Shown here: piece after piece, positions 22,984-34,122 of the stretch
Layout of the letters: every line of letters begins with the position of its first letter
Position numbering within the stretch: position 1 is the first letter of the stretch
Assembly: GCF_003202285.1 (NCBI RefSeq)
Contig: NZ_MASW01000002.1
Location: forward strand, 682,001 to 746,000
Length of the DNA stretch: 64,000 nt
Reading direction: 5' to 3'
Source: Prauserella muralis
GTDB taxonomy: Bacteria > Actinomycetota > Actinomycetes > Mycobacteriales > Pseudonocardiaceae
The notes under the pieces: generated by a model
What the model saw: the letters and a program-made list of their open reading frames with translations, nothing else
What the model was told of the DNA's origin: nothing
Database searches by the model: none
Program-made: the position numbers and the translations under genes

Positions 22984-23460
22984 ATGGCAATCGGCGAGAC
23001 GCTGGTGACGGTGGTCGGCAACGTGTGCAGCGACCTGAGCAAGCGCACCACCGCGACCGGTGACGAGGTGGTCAGCTTCTGGCTGCGCAGCAACGAGCGG
23101 CGTTTCGACAAGGATGCGGGCGCGTGGCGCGACGGCAGGCACTTCGCGGTCAAGGTGACGTGCTGGCGGCGCATCGCGGGCACGGTCGGGGCGTCGCTGG
23201 CCAAGGGCGATCCGGTGATCGTCAACGGCAGGCTCTACACCAGCGAGTTCGAGGTGGAGGGGCAGCAGCGCTCGGTGCCCGAGCTGGAGGCGCTGGCCAT
23301 CGGGCCCAACCTCTCGTGGTGCACGGCGACGGTGCGCCGCCTGGGACGACAACGGGAACCCGGCGCGCCCGGCGGGCCCGGCGGGCCCGGCGGAGCCGAG
23401 CCTCGCCCGGCCGCGCTGGGCGACGACGCCGTCGACCGGGAGCGGGCGCCCGCGGCATGA
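22984..23460 (+). CDS. ssb: Single-stranded DNA-binding protein, second paralogue
   Basis: A 158-residue protein with an OB fold at residues 3-105 (MAIGETLVTVVGNVCSDLSK, then SFWLRSNERRFDK and GDPVIVNGRLYTSEFE). The C-terminal tail is short, Gly/Pro/Arg-rich with three GGP repeats, and lacks the usual acidic DDDIPF-like tip, so it probably does not dock replication partners as the main SSB does. It resembles the paralogue next to ettA in mycobacteria (Rv2478c). The 177 bp before it (22807-22983) hold no gene. Confidence 0.85.
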   Translation: MAIGETLVTVVGNVCSDLSKRTTATGDEVVSFWLRSNERRFDKDAGAWRDGRHFAVKVTCWRRIAGTVGASLAKGDPVIVNGRLYTSEFEVEGQQRSVPELEALAIGPNLSWCTATVRRLGRQREPGAPGGPGGPGGAEPRPAALGDDAVDRERAPAA

Positions 23461-23586
23461 ACCGCAGGTGGCGCGGCGAACTGCGCAGGGTACGGGGGCG
23501 ATCACCCTGCGAGAAAACGGCCTACGGTCGGTGGCGGGACGGTGACCGGCGTCAGCGAGCTGGGAGGTCCGCTCTACGATCGCAGC

Positions 23587-25263
<1,677 letters not shown>

Positions 25264-25271
25264 CCGGGGTG

Positions 25272-25315
25272 CCGCCCGCAGGTGCACGCGCGGACAACGC
25301 GTGAGCCGCGGGCGG
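25272..25315. terminator. Hairpin after ettA
   Basis: CCGCCCGC (25272-25279) and GCGGGCGG (25308-25315) pair perfectly with a 28-nt loop that itself contains GCGCG/ACGCG pairing. It follows the ettA stop by 8 nt. Confidence 0.5.
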
Positions 25316-25387
25316 ACCCGCGCGATCGCGCAGCACAGGACCGAGCACTGAGCGAGCACGCCGGAGCCAACACTGAGCGGAGTCCCC

Positions 25388-27553
25388 GTGGTAGCCAGTA
25401 AGCACACCAGCCGAAGCGCGGCCAACGGCCACCGTCCCGCCGTCCGTCACAGCGCCGACGGCGGACTGCGTTCCGTGGAGCACCTCGTCGCCGAGGCCGA
25501 CCGGCTGGGGCTGCGCGCGCCCGAGCTGGTGCACGTGCTCGGCGAGCGCGCGGCCGCACTGGCGGAGGCCGCGGGTTCCAACGAGCTGTGGGTCCGCGCG
25601 GAGAGCCTGGTCGTGCACGCGCAGGTACGGCTCGGGCATCGGGCGCCGACCGTGGGCAGGGCGGTGGCGGCGCTGCGGGCGGCCGAGGACGCGGGTCTGG
25701 ACGTCGTTGCCGCCCAGTTGCGGACGGACCTGGCTGTGTGCGCGCGCAGCGTCGGGGCGCCGTTGACGGGGCTGGCCGCCCTGCGTCCGGTGCTGACGGT
25801 GGGCGGGCTGTCGGCCCTGCAACGGGCCGAGGCGTTGTGCCATCTCGTTGGCTGCCTTGGCACGCTGGGCCGCAAGGCCGAGCTGGACCGCGTGCTCATG
25901 GAGGGCGACCGGCTCGTCACCGCCGCCGACGGCCTCGACGACGACGCCATTCTGCTGGCGAGGGCGCTGATCAGGGTGAGCGTGTCCGGTCACCGGCGCA
26001 GGCACGGCGACCTGGTCGGAGCCGCGGACGCCGCCCGCACCGGCATCGGCTTTCTCGATCACCTTGGCGACCAGGGTGTCGACGGCGGCCTCGCCCGGGT
26101 CCGGCTCGTGCTGGAACTGGTCTGCGCGCTGCTCGACCGCGGCGACACCGAACTCGCGCTGGAGATCGCCGAACCGGTGCTGGCCGCGCCGGAGCGGGCC
26201 GCGGGTGTCGCGCCCGCGGCGTGGCTGCGGCTGGCCATCGCCACCCGGGTGCACCTGCGCGACGGCGCTGCCGAGACCGCCGCCCGGATGTTGCGCGACG
26301 CCGTGCACAGCGCCACCCGGTACGACCTGCATGCGCTCGCGGCGCGGCTGTGGCTGGAACTCGCGCACGTCGAGGAACGCATCGGCCAGCCGGTCGAGGC
26401 CATCCAGTGCCTGCACAGCGCCCGCGCGGCCGAGCACCGGCACGCCAGGGCCCGCAGCCAGGCCCGCGCACTGCTGACCGGGGAGTTCGGCTCGGGCGAG
26501 CAGGCGCCGGTCGATCTGGCCGACGTCGTCGCGTCGGCGTCACCGTCGGCCCCGGCGGCACTGCCCGCACCGCCGCCCGAGCCACGGCGCGAGCCCGAGC
26601 CCGAGCCGCCGCGCGCGGTGGAGTCCCGGCGGGAGCGTCGGCCCGAGCCCGAACCGCAGGAGACGCAGTCCCCACGGCCCAGCTTCGCGGTCGCGACCAG
26701 CCCGCCGGCGCAGCCCGCACTGGAGTCGCGGCCGAGGGTCGTGCTGCCGATGCTGCGGCTCGCCGCCGAACCGGAGGAGCCGGAACCCACCGACGACGCC
26801 CGCGAGCCTGCGTCCCACCGGCAGCAGGCTCCCTGGCAGGAGGCCGAGCGCGAGCCTGCCTACGAGCCGATGGCCGAGGCCGAGCCCGCTCCGGAGGCTC
26901 AACGGGAGCAGGAGCCCGAACCGGAGCCGGAACCCGCTCCGGCACCGCGCCCGGAGCCGGAGCCGTTGTCGTGGCGGGCCGAGGAGCGGGCGAGCCGCGC
27001 CAGCACGCGGCACGACTCCGAGCACGGGTCCGTGGCGGCGCGGTCGGTGCTCGACCGGCTCGGCATCTCGCCCGGCAGCGGCGGTGGCCGCAGGCGCGCC
27101 GCCGAGAGCGACGAGGGCGGCCGGCGTGAGGAGCGTCCCCGCGCGCCCGAGTTCGGTGCCGTGGAACCGGGCGCGGGCTCCCCGGCGACGACCGAGAGCG
27201 CCCCGCCCGCGTCGCGGCACGACGACGAGACCGGGATGTCCTCGGACGGCTACGGCTGGCTGCCGAAACTGCGCCTTCCGCCGTCGCTGGCGCCGCTGGA
27301 GGACCTGGCCTCCGACCACTCGTCGTCGTTCGAGCCCAGCAGCTCCGCCCCCGAACCCGACCCCGTGCACCACGACCTGCCCTCGGACGAGCCGCCCGCC
27401 GACGCCGGACTTGCCGAGCTGCTCGCCAGGGCGCTCGCCGAGCATCAGGCCGGGACGTCCAGCGCCTCGGCGCTGGTCAAGCAGCTCGGGGTCGACCACG
27501 ACGAGCCCGCGGGGTCGCACACCGTGAACGGCCGCAACCGCAACGATGTCTGA
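25388..27553 (+). CDS. Large protein: helical-repeat N-terminal half, Pro/Glu-rich C-terminal half
   Basis: A 721-residue GTG-start protein. Residues about 30-370 are paired amphipathic helices with many Ala/Leu/Arg, TPR-like in spacing (AEALCHLVGCLGTLGRKAEL; LVLELVCALLDRGDTELALE). Residues about 380-560 are low-complexity Pro/Glu/Arg (EPEPEP runs). A short segment near the end (LAELLARALAEHQAGTSSAS) looks like a conserved peptide. No signal peptide or membrane helix. It lies between ettA and gdh, which are adjacent in mycobacteria. The function is unknown; a scaffold or a regulator is possible. Confidence 0.7.
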   Translation: MVASKHTSRSAANGHRPAVRHSADGGLRSVEHLVAEADRLGLRAPELVHVLGERAAALAEAAGSNELWVRAESLVVHAQVRLGHRAPTVGRAVAALRAAEDAGLDVVAAQLRTDLAVCARSVGAPLTGLAALRPVLTVGGLSALQRAEALCHLVGCLGTLGRKAELDRVLMEGDRLVTAADGLDDDAILLARALIRVSVSGHRRRHGDLVGAADAARTGIGFLDHLGDQGVDGGLARVRLVLELVCALLDRGDTELALEIAEPVLAAPERAAGVAPAAWLRLAIATRVHLRDGAAETAARMLRDAVHSATRYDLHALAARLWLELAHVEERIGQPVEAIQCLHSARAAEHRHARARSQARALLTGEFGSGEQAPVDLADVVASASPSAPAALPAPPPEPRREPEPEPPRAVESRRERRPEPEPQETQSPRPSFAVATSPPAQPALESRPRVVLPMLRLAAEPEEPEPTDDAREPASHRQQAPWQEAEREPAYEPMAEAEPAPEAQREQEPEPEPEPAPAPRPEPEPLSWRAEERASRASTRHDSEHGSVAARSVLDRLGISPGSGGGRRRAAESDEGGRREERPRAPEFGAVEPGAGSPATTESAPPASRHDDETGMSSDGYGWLPKLRLPPSLAPLEDLASDHSSSFEPSSSAPEPDPVHHDLPSDEPPADAGLAELLARALAEHQAGTSSASALVKQLGVDHDEPAGSHTVNGRNRNDV

Positions 27554-27661
27554 GCGCCGGGACACTGAAGGCTGAGCCGAAACGGGCGTCTTGCTCTGTC
27601 ACAGTAAGGTAAACCTGGATCGGCACGACGTGGTGTCAAGGCCAGGGAGTGGAGAGTTGAG

Positions 27662-30600
27662 TTGCCTGACATGAGCTCGATCGGAGTCTCGACCCGGCCC
27701 GCAAGGGGGGCTGAGGACGGCTATCCGGGACAGCGACCGAGGAGCCCGGAACAGGTTCGCGACGAGCTGATCGACACGGCCGCCCGGCAGGCGCCGGACA
27801 TCGCCGAGCTGATCCGGCTGTACTACCGGCTCATTCCCGCCGAGGAGATCATCGGCGACGACCCCGTCGATCTGGTCGGGGCCGTGCGCTCGCATCTGCA
27901 GCTCGCCCAGCAGCGGGTGCCCGGCAGGCCCGCGGTGCGCCTGTTCAACCCCACCGCGGCCGAGGACGGCTGGGCACGGGAAGCCACCGTCGTGCAGCTG
28001 GTCACCGACGACATGCCCTACCTGGTCGACTCCGTCGCCGCCGAGCTCTCGCGCAGCGGGGTCCAGGTGCAGCGCATCGTGCACCCGATCGTCGTGGTGA
28101 CGCGCGACGTCACGGGAACGCTGCGGGAGGTGCACACCGACGCCGACGTGGCCGCCCTGCCGCAGGGTTCGGCCGCCGAATCGTGGATGTATCTGGAGAT
28201 CGACCCGATCGGCGACCGCGACCGCGCACGGGAGCTCGACAACCGGCTGACCGCGGTGCTCGGCGACGTGCGGGAGGTCGTCGAAGACACCGAGAAGATG
28301 ATCGAGACGGCCAGGGCCATCGCCGACGAGCTCGACGCGTCCCCGCCGCCGCTGCCCGCCGACGAGGTCGGCGAGGGGGCGCAGCTGCTGCGCTGGCTGG
28401 CGGCCGGGCACCTCACCTTCCTCGGCTACCGGCGCTACGAGGTCGTGCACGACCACGACGGCGACGAGCCCGCCCTGCGCGGCGTGCTGGCCTCCGGGCT
28501 GGGCGTCCTGCGGCAGGACAGCCTCGCCGCCCGCAGCCTCACCGCGGGCCCCGACGCGGGCGCCCAGGCGCTCGCCCCGACGCTGCTCGTGCTCACGCAG
28601 GCCAGCGCACCGTCCACTGTGCACAGGCCGATCTACCCGTACTACATCGGCGTCAAGATCTTCGACGACGACGGCAAGGTGGTGGGCGAGCACCGCTTCC
28701 TCGGCATGTTCACCACATCGGCGCTGCACGAGGACGTGCTCGACATCCCGGTGATCGAGCACCGCGTGCGCGACGTGATCCACCGCGCCGGGTTCCTCAT
28801 GGAGTCCTACTCGGGCCAGCGGATGCTGGAGGTGCTGCAGAACTGGCCGCGCGCCGACCTGTTCTCCGCCGACGTCGACTCGCTCTATGCCACGGCTACG
28901 GGTGCCATCACCCTCGCCAACCGGCGCAGGTTGCGCCTGTTCCTGCGCAGGGACCCCTACGGGCGCTTCTACTCCTGCCTGGTGTTCCTGCCGCGCGACC
29001 GCTACACCACCCGCTCGCGGCTGGCGATGCAGGAGGTGCTGCTGGAGGAGCTGGAGGGCACGCACCTCGAGTACAGCACCCGGCTCGGCGAGACGCTGCT
29101 CGCCCAGGTGCACTTCACCGTGCACACCGATCCGGGCAGCATGATCGAGCCGGACACGCTCCGCATCCAGGAGCGGCTCAACGAGGCCATGCGCAGCTGG
29201 GACGACCTGATGGTGGAGGCCATCCTCGCCGAGCGCCGCGAGCGTGCGGGCGACGGCAAGGCCGTGACCTTCGCGGGCGAGGAGTCGGCCACCGAGCAGG
29301 GGCAGCGCTTCGCCGCGATGTTCCCCGAGTCCTACAAGGAGGACTTCGCCGCCTCGGTGGCGCTGGCCGACCTGCGCAAGCTGGAGTCGCTGTCCGGTCC
29401 CGGCGACGTGCGCATGTCGTTCTACCTGCCCGAGGGCGCGGCACCGGGGGAGCGGCGGTTCAAGCTGTACCTGCTCGGCGAGGGCGTGACCCTGTCGAAG
29501 GTGCTGCCCCTGCTGCAGCGCATGGGCGTCGAGGTCGTCGACGAGCGGCCGTACGAGCTGCGCCGTGAGGACGGCGGCGGCTCCTGGATCTACGACTTCG
29601 GGCTCCGCATCGACCCGAAGACGCTCGAGGAGCTGGGCCACCGTGCCGAGCGCGACCTGCGGGAGCGGTTCCAGGAGGCCTTCGCCGCCGCATGGCGCGG
29701 CGACTGCGAGGTCGACGGCTTCAACGGGCTCGTGCTGCGCGCCGGACTCACCTGGCGGCAGGCGGCCGTGCTGCGCGCCTACTCCCGCTACCTGCGCCAG
29801 GCGGGCAGCCCGTACTCGCAGGAGTACATCGAGAGCACGGTGCTCAAGCACACCGACATCGCCACGGCCCTGGTGCAGCTGTTCGAGACCCGCTTCGACC
29901 TCGCTCGTGAGGACGGGCAGCGCGCCCAGCGCGCCGACGCGCAGGTCGCGGAGATCAACAGCATGGTCGACGCGGTCACCAGCCTCGACGAGGACCGCAT
30001 CCTGCGCAGGCTCATGTCGGTGATCGTCGCGACGCTGCGCACGAACTACTGGGTCACCGACGCCGATGGCCGTCCCCGCCCGTACCTGGCGTTCAAGCTC
30101 GACCCGCAGCGCGTGCCCGACCTGCCCGAGCCGCGTCCGGCGTTCGAGATCTTCGTGTACTCGCCGCGCGTGGAGGGCGTGCACCTGCGGTTCGGATCGG
30201 TCGCCAGGGGCGGCCTGCGCTGGTCGGACCGCAGGGAAGACTTCCGCACCGAGGTGCTGGGCCTGGTCAAGGCGCAGGCGGTGAAGAACGCGGTGATCGT
30301 GCCGGTCGGCGCCAAGGGCGGCTTCGTGGTCAAGCGTCCGCCCGAGCCCACCGGCGACCCCGGCCTCGACCGCGAGGCGCACCTCAACGAAGGCATCGCC
30401 TGCTACCGGATGTTCATCTCCGGCCTGCTCGACCTCACCGACAACCTCGTGGGCGGCCAGACCGTGCCCGCGCGGGGCGTCGTGCGCTACGACGGCGACG
30501 ACAACTACCTCGTCGTGGCCGCCGACAAGGGCACCGCGACCTTCTCCGACATCGCCAACGAGGTGGCCGCGGGCTACGGCTTCTGGCTCGGCGACGCGTT

Positions 30601-32644
30601 CGCCTCCGGCGGATCCAAGGGCTACGACCACAAGGCGATGGGCATCACCGCCAAGGGTGCGTGGGAGAGCGTCAAACGGCATTTCCGCGAACTGGGCGTG
30701 GACACCCAGCGCGAGGACTTCACGGTGGCCGGCATCGGGGACATGGGCGGTGACGTCTTCGGCAACGGCATGCTGCTCTCCGAGCACATCCGGCTGGTGG
30801 CGGCGTTCAACCACCTGCACGTGTTCCTCGACCCCAACCCCGATGCGGCATCGTCGTACCGGGAGCGCAAGCGGCTCTTCGACCTCCCTCGCTCGTCGTG
30901 GGACGACTACGACCGCTCCCTGATCAGCGAGGGCGGCGGCATCTACCCGCGCAGCGCCAAGACGATCCCCATCACGCCGCAGGTGCGTGAGGCGCTGGGC
31001 ATCGCCGAGGGCGTGTCGAGCCTCTCGCCCGCGGAACTGGTGCACGCCATCCTGCTCGCCCCGGTGGACCTGCTGTGGAACGGCGGCATCGGCACCTACG
31101 TCAAGGCGGAGGCCGAGAGCCACGCCGACGCGGGGGACAAGGCCAATGACGCGGTGCGGGTCAACGGCCGCCACCTGCGGGTGAAGGTGATCGGCGAGGG
31201 CGGCAACCTGGGGCTCACCCAGCGCGGCCGCATCGAGTTCGCCCGGCACGGCGGCAAGGTCAACACCGACGCGCTCGACAACTCCGCCGGCGTCGACTGC
31301 TCCGACCACGAAGTCAACATCAAGATCATGCTCGACCAGCTCGTCGCCTCCGGTGAGCTGGACTCGGCCGAGCGCAACGACCTGCTGGAGCAGATGACCG
31401 AGGAGGTCGGCGAGCTGGTGCTCACCGACAACTACCGGCAGAACGCGGTGCTCGGCATCAGCAGGGCCCACGCCGAGTCGATGCTCTCGGTGCACCGGCG
31501 GCTGGTGGCGGCACTGGAGGCCAAGGGCGCCCTCGACCGCGAGCTGGAGGCGCTGCCGGGCGACGGTGAGTTCGCGCAGCTGGAGAAGGACGGGGCCGGG
31601 CTCACCTCACCGGAGCTGGCGACGTTGCTCGCCCACGTCAAGCTGGACCTGAAGGACGAGCTGCTGGCCAGCGAGCTGCCCGACGCCGACGTCTTCGCCC
31701 GCCGCCTGCCCGAGTACTTCCCGACGCCCCTGCGGCAACGCTTCGGCGACGTGCTCGGTGGCCACCCGCTGCGCAGGCAGATCACCACCACGTTGCTGGT
31801 GAACGAGGTCGTCGACGGCGCGGGCGTGTCGTACGCCTTCCGGCTCGCCGAGGAGCTCAACGCCACCGCCACCGACGCCGTGCGTGCCTACGCCGTGGTC
31901 ACCGGCGTCTACGACCTGCCGTCGCTGTGGCGCAGCATCGCGGAGCTGGACAACGTGGTGTCCACCGACATCGCCGACCGGATGTTCCTGGAGACGCGCA
32001 GGCTGCTCGACCGCGCCGCCCGCTGGTTCTTGACCAACCGCCCCCAGCCGCTGGCCGTGGGCGCGGAGATCAGCCGTTTCGGCGGCACCGTCGCCCAGTT
32101 GCTGCCCGAGCTCGGCGGGTTGCTGCGCGGCACCGAGGCCGAGGCCGCGCAGCGGCAGGCGGCGGAGCTGGCCGCCCAGGGCGTGCCGCCGGAGCTGGCA
32201 CACCGGGTGTCGCTGCTGCTGTTCAGCTACTGCCTGCTCGACATCATCGAGGTGGCGGAGCTGGCCGAGCAGGAGGTCGGGCTCGACACCGAGCGCAGCC
32301 CGATGGAGACGGCCGAGCTGTACTATGCGATGTCCGAGCACCTGGGCATGGAGCGCATGCTCACGTCGGTCAACCGGCTGGAACGCGACAACCGCTGGCA
32401 CGCGCTGGCCCGGCTGGCGCTGCGCGACGACCTGTACTCCTCGCTGCGGGCGATCACGCTGGACGCGCTGCGGCACAGCGACCCGGAGGACGAGCCGGAC
32501 GACAAGATCGCGCAGTGGGAGCAGGTCAACTCCTCCCGGCTGGCCAGGGCGAGGGTGACGCTCGACGAGATCGAGCGCGCGGGCAGGCTCGACCTGGCCA
32601 CGCTCTCGGTGGCGGCCCGGCAGATCCGCAGCACGGTGCGGTGA
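27662..32644 (+). CDS. gdh: NAD-specific glutamate dehydrogenase, large (GDH2/180-kDa type)
   Basis: A 1660-residue cytoplasmic enzyme, the normal size for the class, oxidising glutamate to 2-oxoglutarate with NAD. N-terminal ACT-like regulatory modules occupy about 1-680; the catalytic core follows, with substrate lysine in GAKGGFVVK near residue 887 and the dinucleotide region around VAGIGDMGGDVFGNGMLLS near 1022-1040. TTG 27662 has GGAG 7 nt upstream; ATG 27671 is the alternative. It overlaps the thioesterase gene by GTGA coupling. In mycobacteria this enzyme is inhibited by unphosphorylated GarA and served by the same neighbours. Confidence 0.94.
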   Translation: MPDMSSIGVSTRPARGAEDGYPGQRPRSPEQVRDELIDTAARQAPDIAELIRLYYRLIPAEEIIGDDPVDLVGAVRSHLQLAQQRVPGRPAVRLFNPTAAEDGWAREATVVQLVTDDMPYLVDSVAAELSRSGVQVQRIVHPIVVVTRDVTGTLREVHTDADVAALPQGSAAESWMYLEIDPIGDRDRARELDNRLTAVLGDVREVVEDTEKMIETARAIADELDASPPPLPADEVGEGAQLLRWLAAGHLTFLGYRRYEVVHDHDGDEPALRGVLASGLGVLRQDSLAARSLTAGPDAGAQALAPTLLVLTQASAPSTVHRPIYPYYIGVKIFDDDGKVVGEHRFLGMFTTSALHEDVLDIPVIEHRVRDVIHRAGFLMESYSGQRMLEVLQNWPRADLFSADVDSLYATATGAITLANRRRLRLFLRRDPYGRFYSCLVFLPRDRYTTRSRLAMQEVLLEELEGTHLEYSTRLGETLLAQVHFTVHTDPGSMIEPDTLRIQERLNEAMRSWDDLMVEAILAERRERAGDGKAVTFAGEESATEQGQRFAAMFPESYKEDFAASVALADLRKLESLSGPGDVRMSFYLPEGAAPGERRFKLYLLGEGVTLSKVLPLLQRMGVEVVDERPYELRREDGGGSWIYDFGLRIDPKTLEELGHRAERDLRERFQEAFAAAWRGDCEVDGFNGLVLRAGLTWRQAAVLRAYSRYLRQAGSPYSQEYIESTVLKHTDIATALVQLFETRFDLAREDGQRAQRADAQVAEINSMVDAVTSLDEDRILRRLMSVIVATLRTNYWVTDADGRPRPYLAFKLDPQRVPDLPEPRPAFEIFVYSPRVEGVHLRFGSVARGGLRWSDRREDFRTEVLGLVKAQAVKNAVIVPVGAKGGFVVKRPPEPTGDPGLDREAHLNEGIACYRMFISGLLDLTDNLVGGQTVPARGVVRYDGDDNYLVVAADKGTATFSDIANEVAAGYGFWLGDAFASGGSKGYDHKAMGITAKGAWESVKRHFRELGVDTQREDFTVAGIGDMGGDVFGNGMLLSEHIRLVAAFNHLHVFLDPNPDAASSYRERKRLFDLPRSSWDDYDRSLISEGGGIYPRSAKTIPITPQVREALGIAEGVSSLSPAELVHAILLAPVDLLWNGGIGTYVKAEAESHADAGDKANDAVRVNGRHLRVKVIGEGGNLGLTQRGRIEFARHGGKVNTDALDNSAGVDCSDHEVNIKIMLDQLVASGELDSAERNDLLEQMTEEVGELVLTDNYRQNAVLGISRAHAESMLSVHRRLVAALEAKGALDRELEALPGDGEFAQLEKDGAGLTSPELATLLAHVKLDLKDELLASELPDADVFARRLPEYFPTPLRQRFGDVLGGHPLRRQITTTLLVNEVVDGAGVSYAFRLAEELNATATDAVRAYAVVTGVYDLPSLWRSIAELDNVVSTDIADRMFLETRRLLDRAARWFLTNRPQPLAVGAEISRFGGTVAQLLPELGGLLRGTEAEAAQRQAAELAAQGVPPELAHRVSLLLFSYCLLDIIEVAELAEQEVGLDTERSPMETAELYYAMSEHLGMERMLTSVNRLERDNRWHALARLALRDDLYSSLRAITLDALRHSDPEDEPDDKIAQWEQVNSSRLARARVTLDEIERAGRLDLATLSVAARQIRSTVR

Positions 32645-33093
32645 GCGTGAACGGAACCGGTGACGGCGAGTACGTCGTCCATGTCCGGCCGCGCTGGTCG
32701 GACATGGACGCCTTCGGCCACGTCAACCACGCCAACATGGTGACCCTGCTGGAGGAGGCGCGGGTTCCGCTGCTGTTCGGCGAGGCGCCGGGGGACGGCC
32801 TCGCGGAGTTCGCGAAGGGTATCGTCGTGGTGCGGCTGTCGGTCGACTACCGGTCGCCGGTCGTGGTCGACGGGAGGGACGTGCGCGTGGAGATCACGCT
32901 GAGCGAGCTGAGGCATGCGTCGTTCACGCTCAGCTACACCGTCCACAACGGACCGTCCGGATCGGATCCGGTCGCGGTGACGGCGCGGACGACGCTGGCT
33001 CCCTACGACGTCGGCGGCTCCCGGCCCCGCAGGCTGACCGCGACCGAACGCGAGTTCCTGCGCACGCGCATCCCGGGCGGGCCGCCGGCATGA
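32641..33093 (+). CDS. Hot-dog fold acyl-CoA thioesterase
   Basis: A 150-residue protein whose GTG overlaps the gdh stop. The 4HBT pattern WSDMDAFGHVNHANMVTLLEE at residues about 20-40 includes the catalytic Asp and the GHVN(H/N) helix start, followed by the beta sheet (VVVRLSVDYRSPVVVDGRDV). It should hydrolyse acyl-CoA thioesters. Coupled translation with gdh and the next gene matches the order Rv2476c-Rv2475c-Rv2474c of M. tuberculosis. Confidence 0.88.
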   Translation: MSVNGTGDGEYVVHVRPRWSDMDAFGHVNHANMVTLLEEARVPLLFGEAPGDGLAEFAKGIVVVRLSVDYRSPVVVDGRDVRVEITLSELRHASFTLSYTVHNGPSGSDPVAVTARTTLAPYDVGGSRPRRLTATEREFLRTRIPGGPPA

Positions 33094-33731
33094 CCGAGCT
33101 GCGCATTCCCGACGCCGCCGACCGGGACAGTCTCGGCGCGTTCATCGCCAGGGCCGTGCGGCTCGACTCGAACGCCGTCGTGCGCCTGCGCCTGCGCGCC
33201 CCCGGGGTGCTGGAGGCCTGGGTGGCCACGCCGTTCGACGTGCTCGTCACGCGGGCCGTCGAGGGCGCGGTGGAGCCGGGTGACGTCACCGTGTCCGGCA
33301 GCGAGCTGCTGGCCGCGCTCACGGTGACGCCGGGCGAGGTGATGGACCCGGGCCCGTCCCGGGACCTGCTGTGGCGCTCCGAGCTGCCACCCGCCACCAC
33401 CACGGGCTGGCAGCCGGTGGACCAGCTGCCCGCCGCCGTCGTCTCCGACCTCGCCGACCGCGGGGTGGCGCTGGCCCGGGAGAACGTCGGCCCGCACGGC
33501 ACGCCACCGGCCTCCCTGATGGACCAGACCGTGCTCACGGTGTCGGCGGGCACGCTGGAGGTCAAGGTGCCCATGCGCTGCCTCTTCGCGTTGTCGGGCA
33601 TGGGCTTCGTCGACGCCGCACTCGCCGACGACGTGGTGCGCGTGACGGCCACCGACTCGTGGATGCGACTCGACGCCCGATACGGTGCCGTGCTGCGCCG
33701 CAGGCACGCCCTGCTGCCGCTGTTGCTCTGA
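33090..33731 (+). CDS. Conserved actinobacterial protein (Rv2474c-like)
   Basis: A 213-residue protein with a start overlapping the thioesterase stop by 4 nt. It is a soluble alpha/beta protein (DRDSLGAFIARAVRLDSNAV at the start, VPMRCLFALSGMGFVDAAL near the end) without known catalytic motifs. Gene order points to a link with glutamate dehydrogenase, but nothing is known to me of its activity. Confidence 0.75.
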   Translation: MTELRIPDAADRDSLGAFIARAVRLDSNAVVRLRLRAPGVLEAWVATPFDVLVTRAVEGAVEPGDVTVSGSELLAALTVTPGEVMDPGPSRDLLWRSELPPATTTGWQPVDQLPAAVVSDLADRGVALARENVGPHGTPPASLMDQTVLTVSAGTLEVKVPMRCLFALSGMGFVDAALADDVVRVTATDSWMRLDARYGAVLRRRHALLPLLL

Positions 33732-33781
33732 ACCAGGCGACCGCACTGGTCCGGGCCCGCCCGGCCTGGCATCGTGGGCGT

Positions 33782-34084
33782 ATGACCGACGCCGAGCGCG
33801 GAGACGACCCCACCGCCGAGTGGCTCGACGGCATCCGCGCCGAGCCCGCACCGTGGCGCACCGACCGGCCCGCAGGCCAGGAGACACCCGCCGGGGAGGT
33901 CACCTACCGCGAGCAGGCCCGCCGCTTCGGCCGGGCCCGCGACCTCGCCCGCGAGGCGGCGCCGTACCTGCCGCTCGCCACGTATGCGGGCTTCCTGGCC
34001 GCCGAGAACGCCGCCCACACCGACGACGACGCGGGGGACGGCGGCCAGGACTTCGGCGCCGACGGTGGCGACCTCGGCGGCTGA
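33782..34084 (+). CDS. Small acidic hypothetical protein
   Basis: A 100-residue protein from ATG 33782. The middle (EQARRFGRARDLAREAAPYL) is helical and basic, while the C terminus is a Gly/Asp tail (DDDAGDGGQDFGADGGDLGG). No membrane segment. Its tail composition resembles the Gly/Asp tail of the protein at 48128-48937. Coding is supported by codon bias, but there is no family call. Confidence 0.6.
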   Translation: MTDAERGDDPTAEWLDGIRAEPAPWRTDRPAGQETPAGEVTYREQARRFGRARDLAREAAPYLPLATYAGFLAAENAAHTDDDAGDGGQDFGADGGDLGG

Positions 34085-34122
34085 GCGGCCGCTGCCTCGC
34101 GTTTCGCGCCGGCGCCCGCCGC

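Noticed and set aside
26570-26960. EPEPEP repeat region as a mobile or CRISPR-like repeat
   Set aside because: It is low-complexity coding sequence for a Pro/Glu-rich linker inside one long gene.
27599-31495. Long minus-strand frame across gdh
   Set aside because: Mirror frame of the glutamate dehydrogenase gene, with no domain or ribosome binding site.
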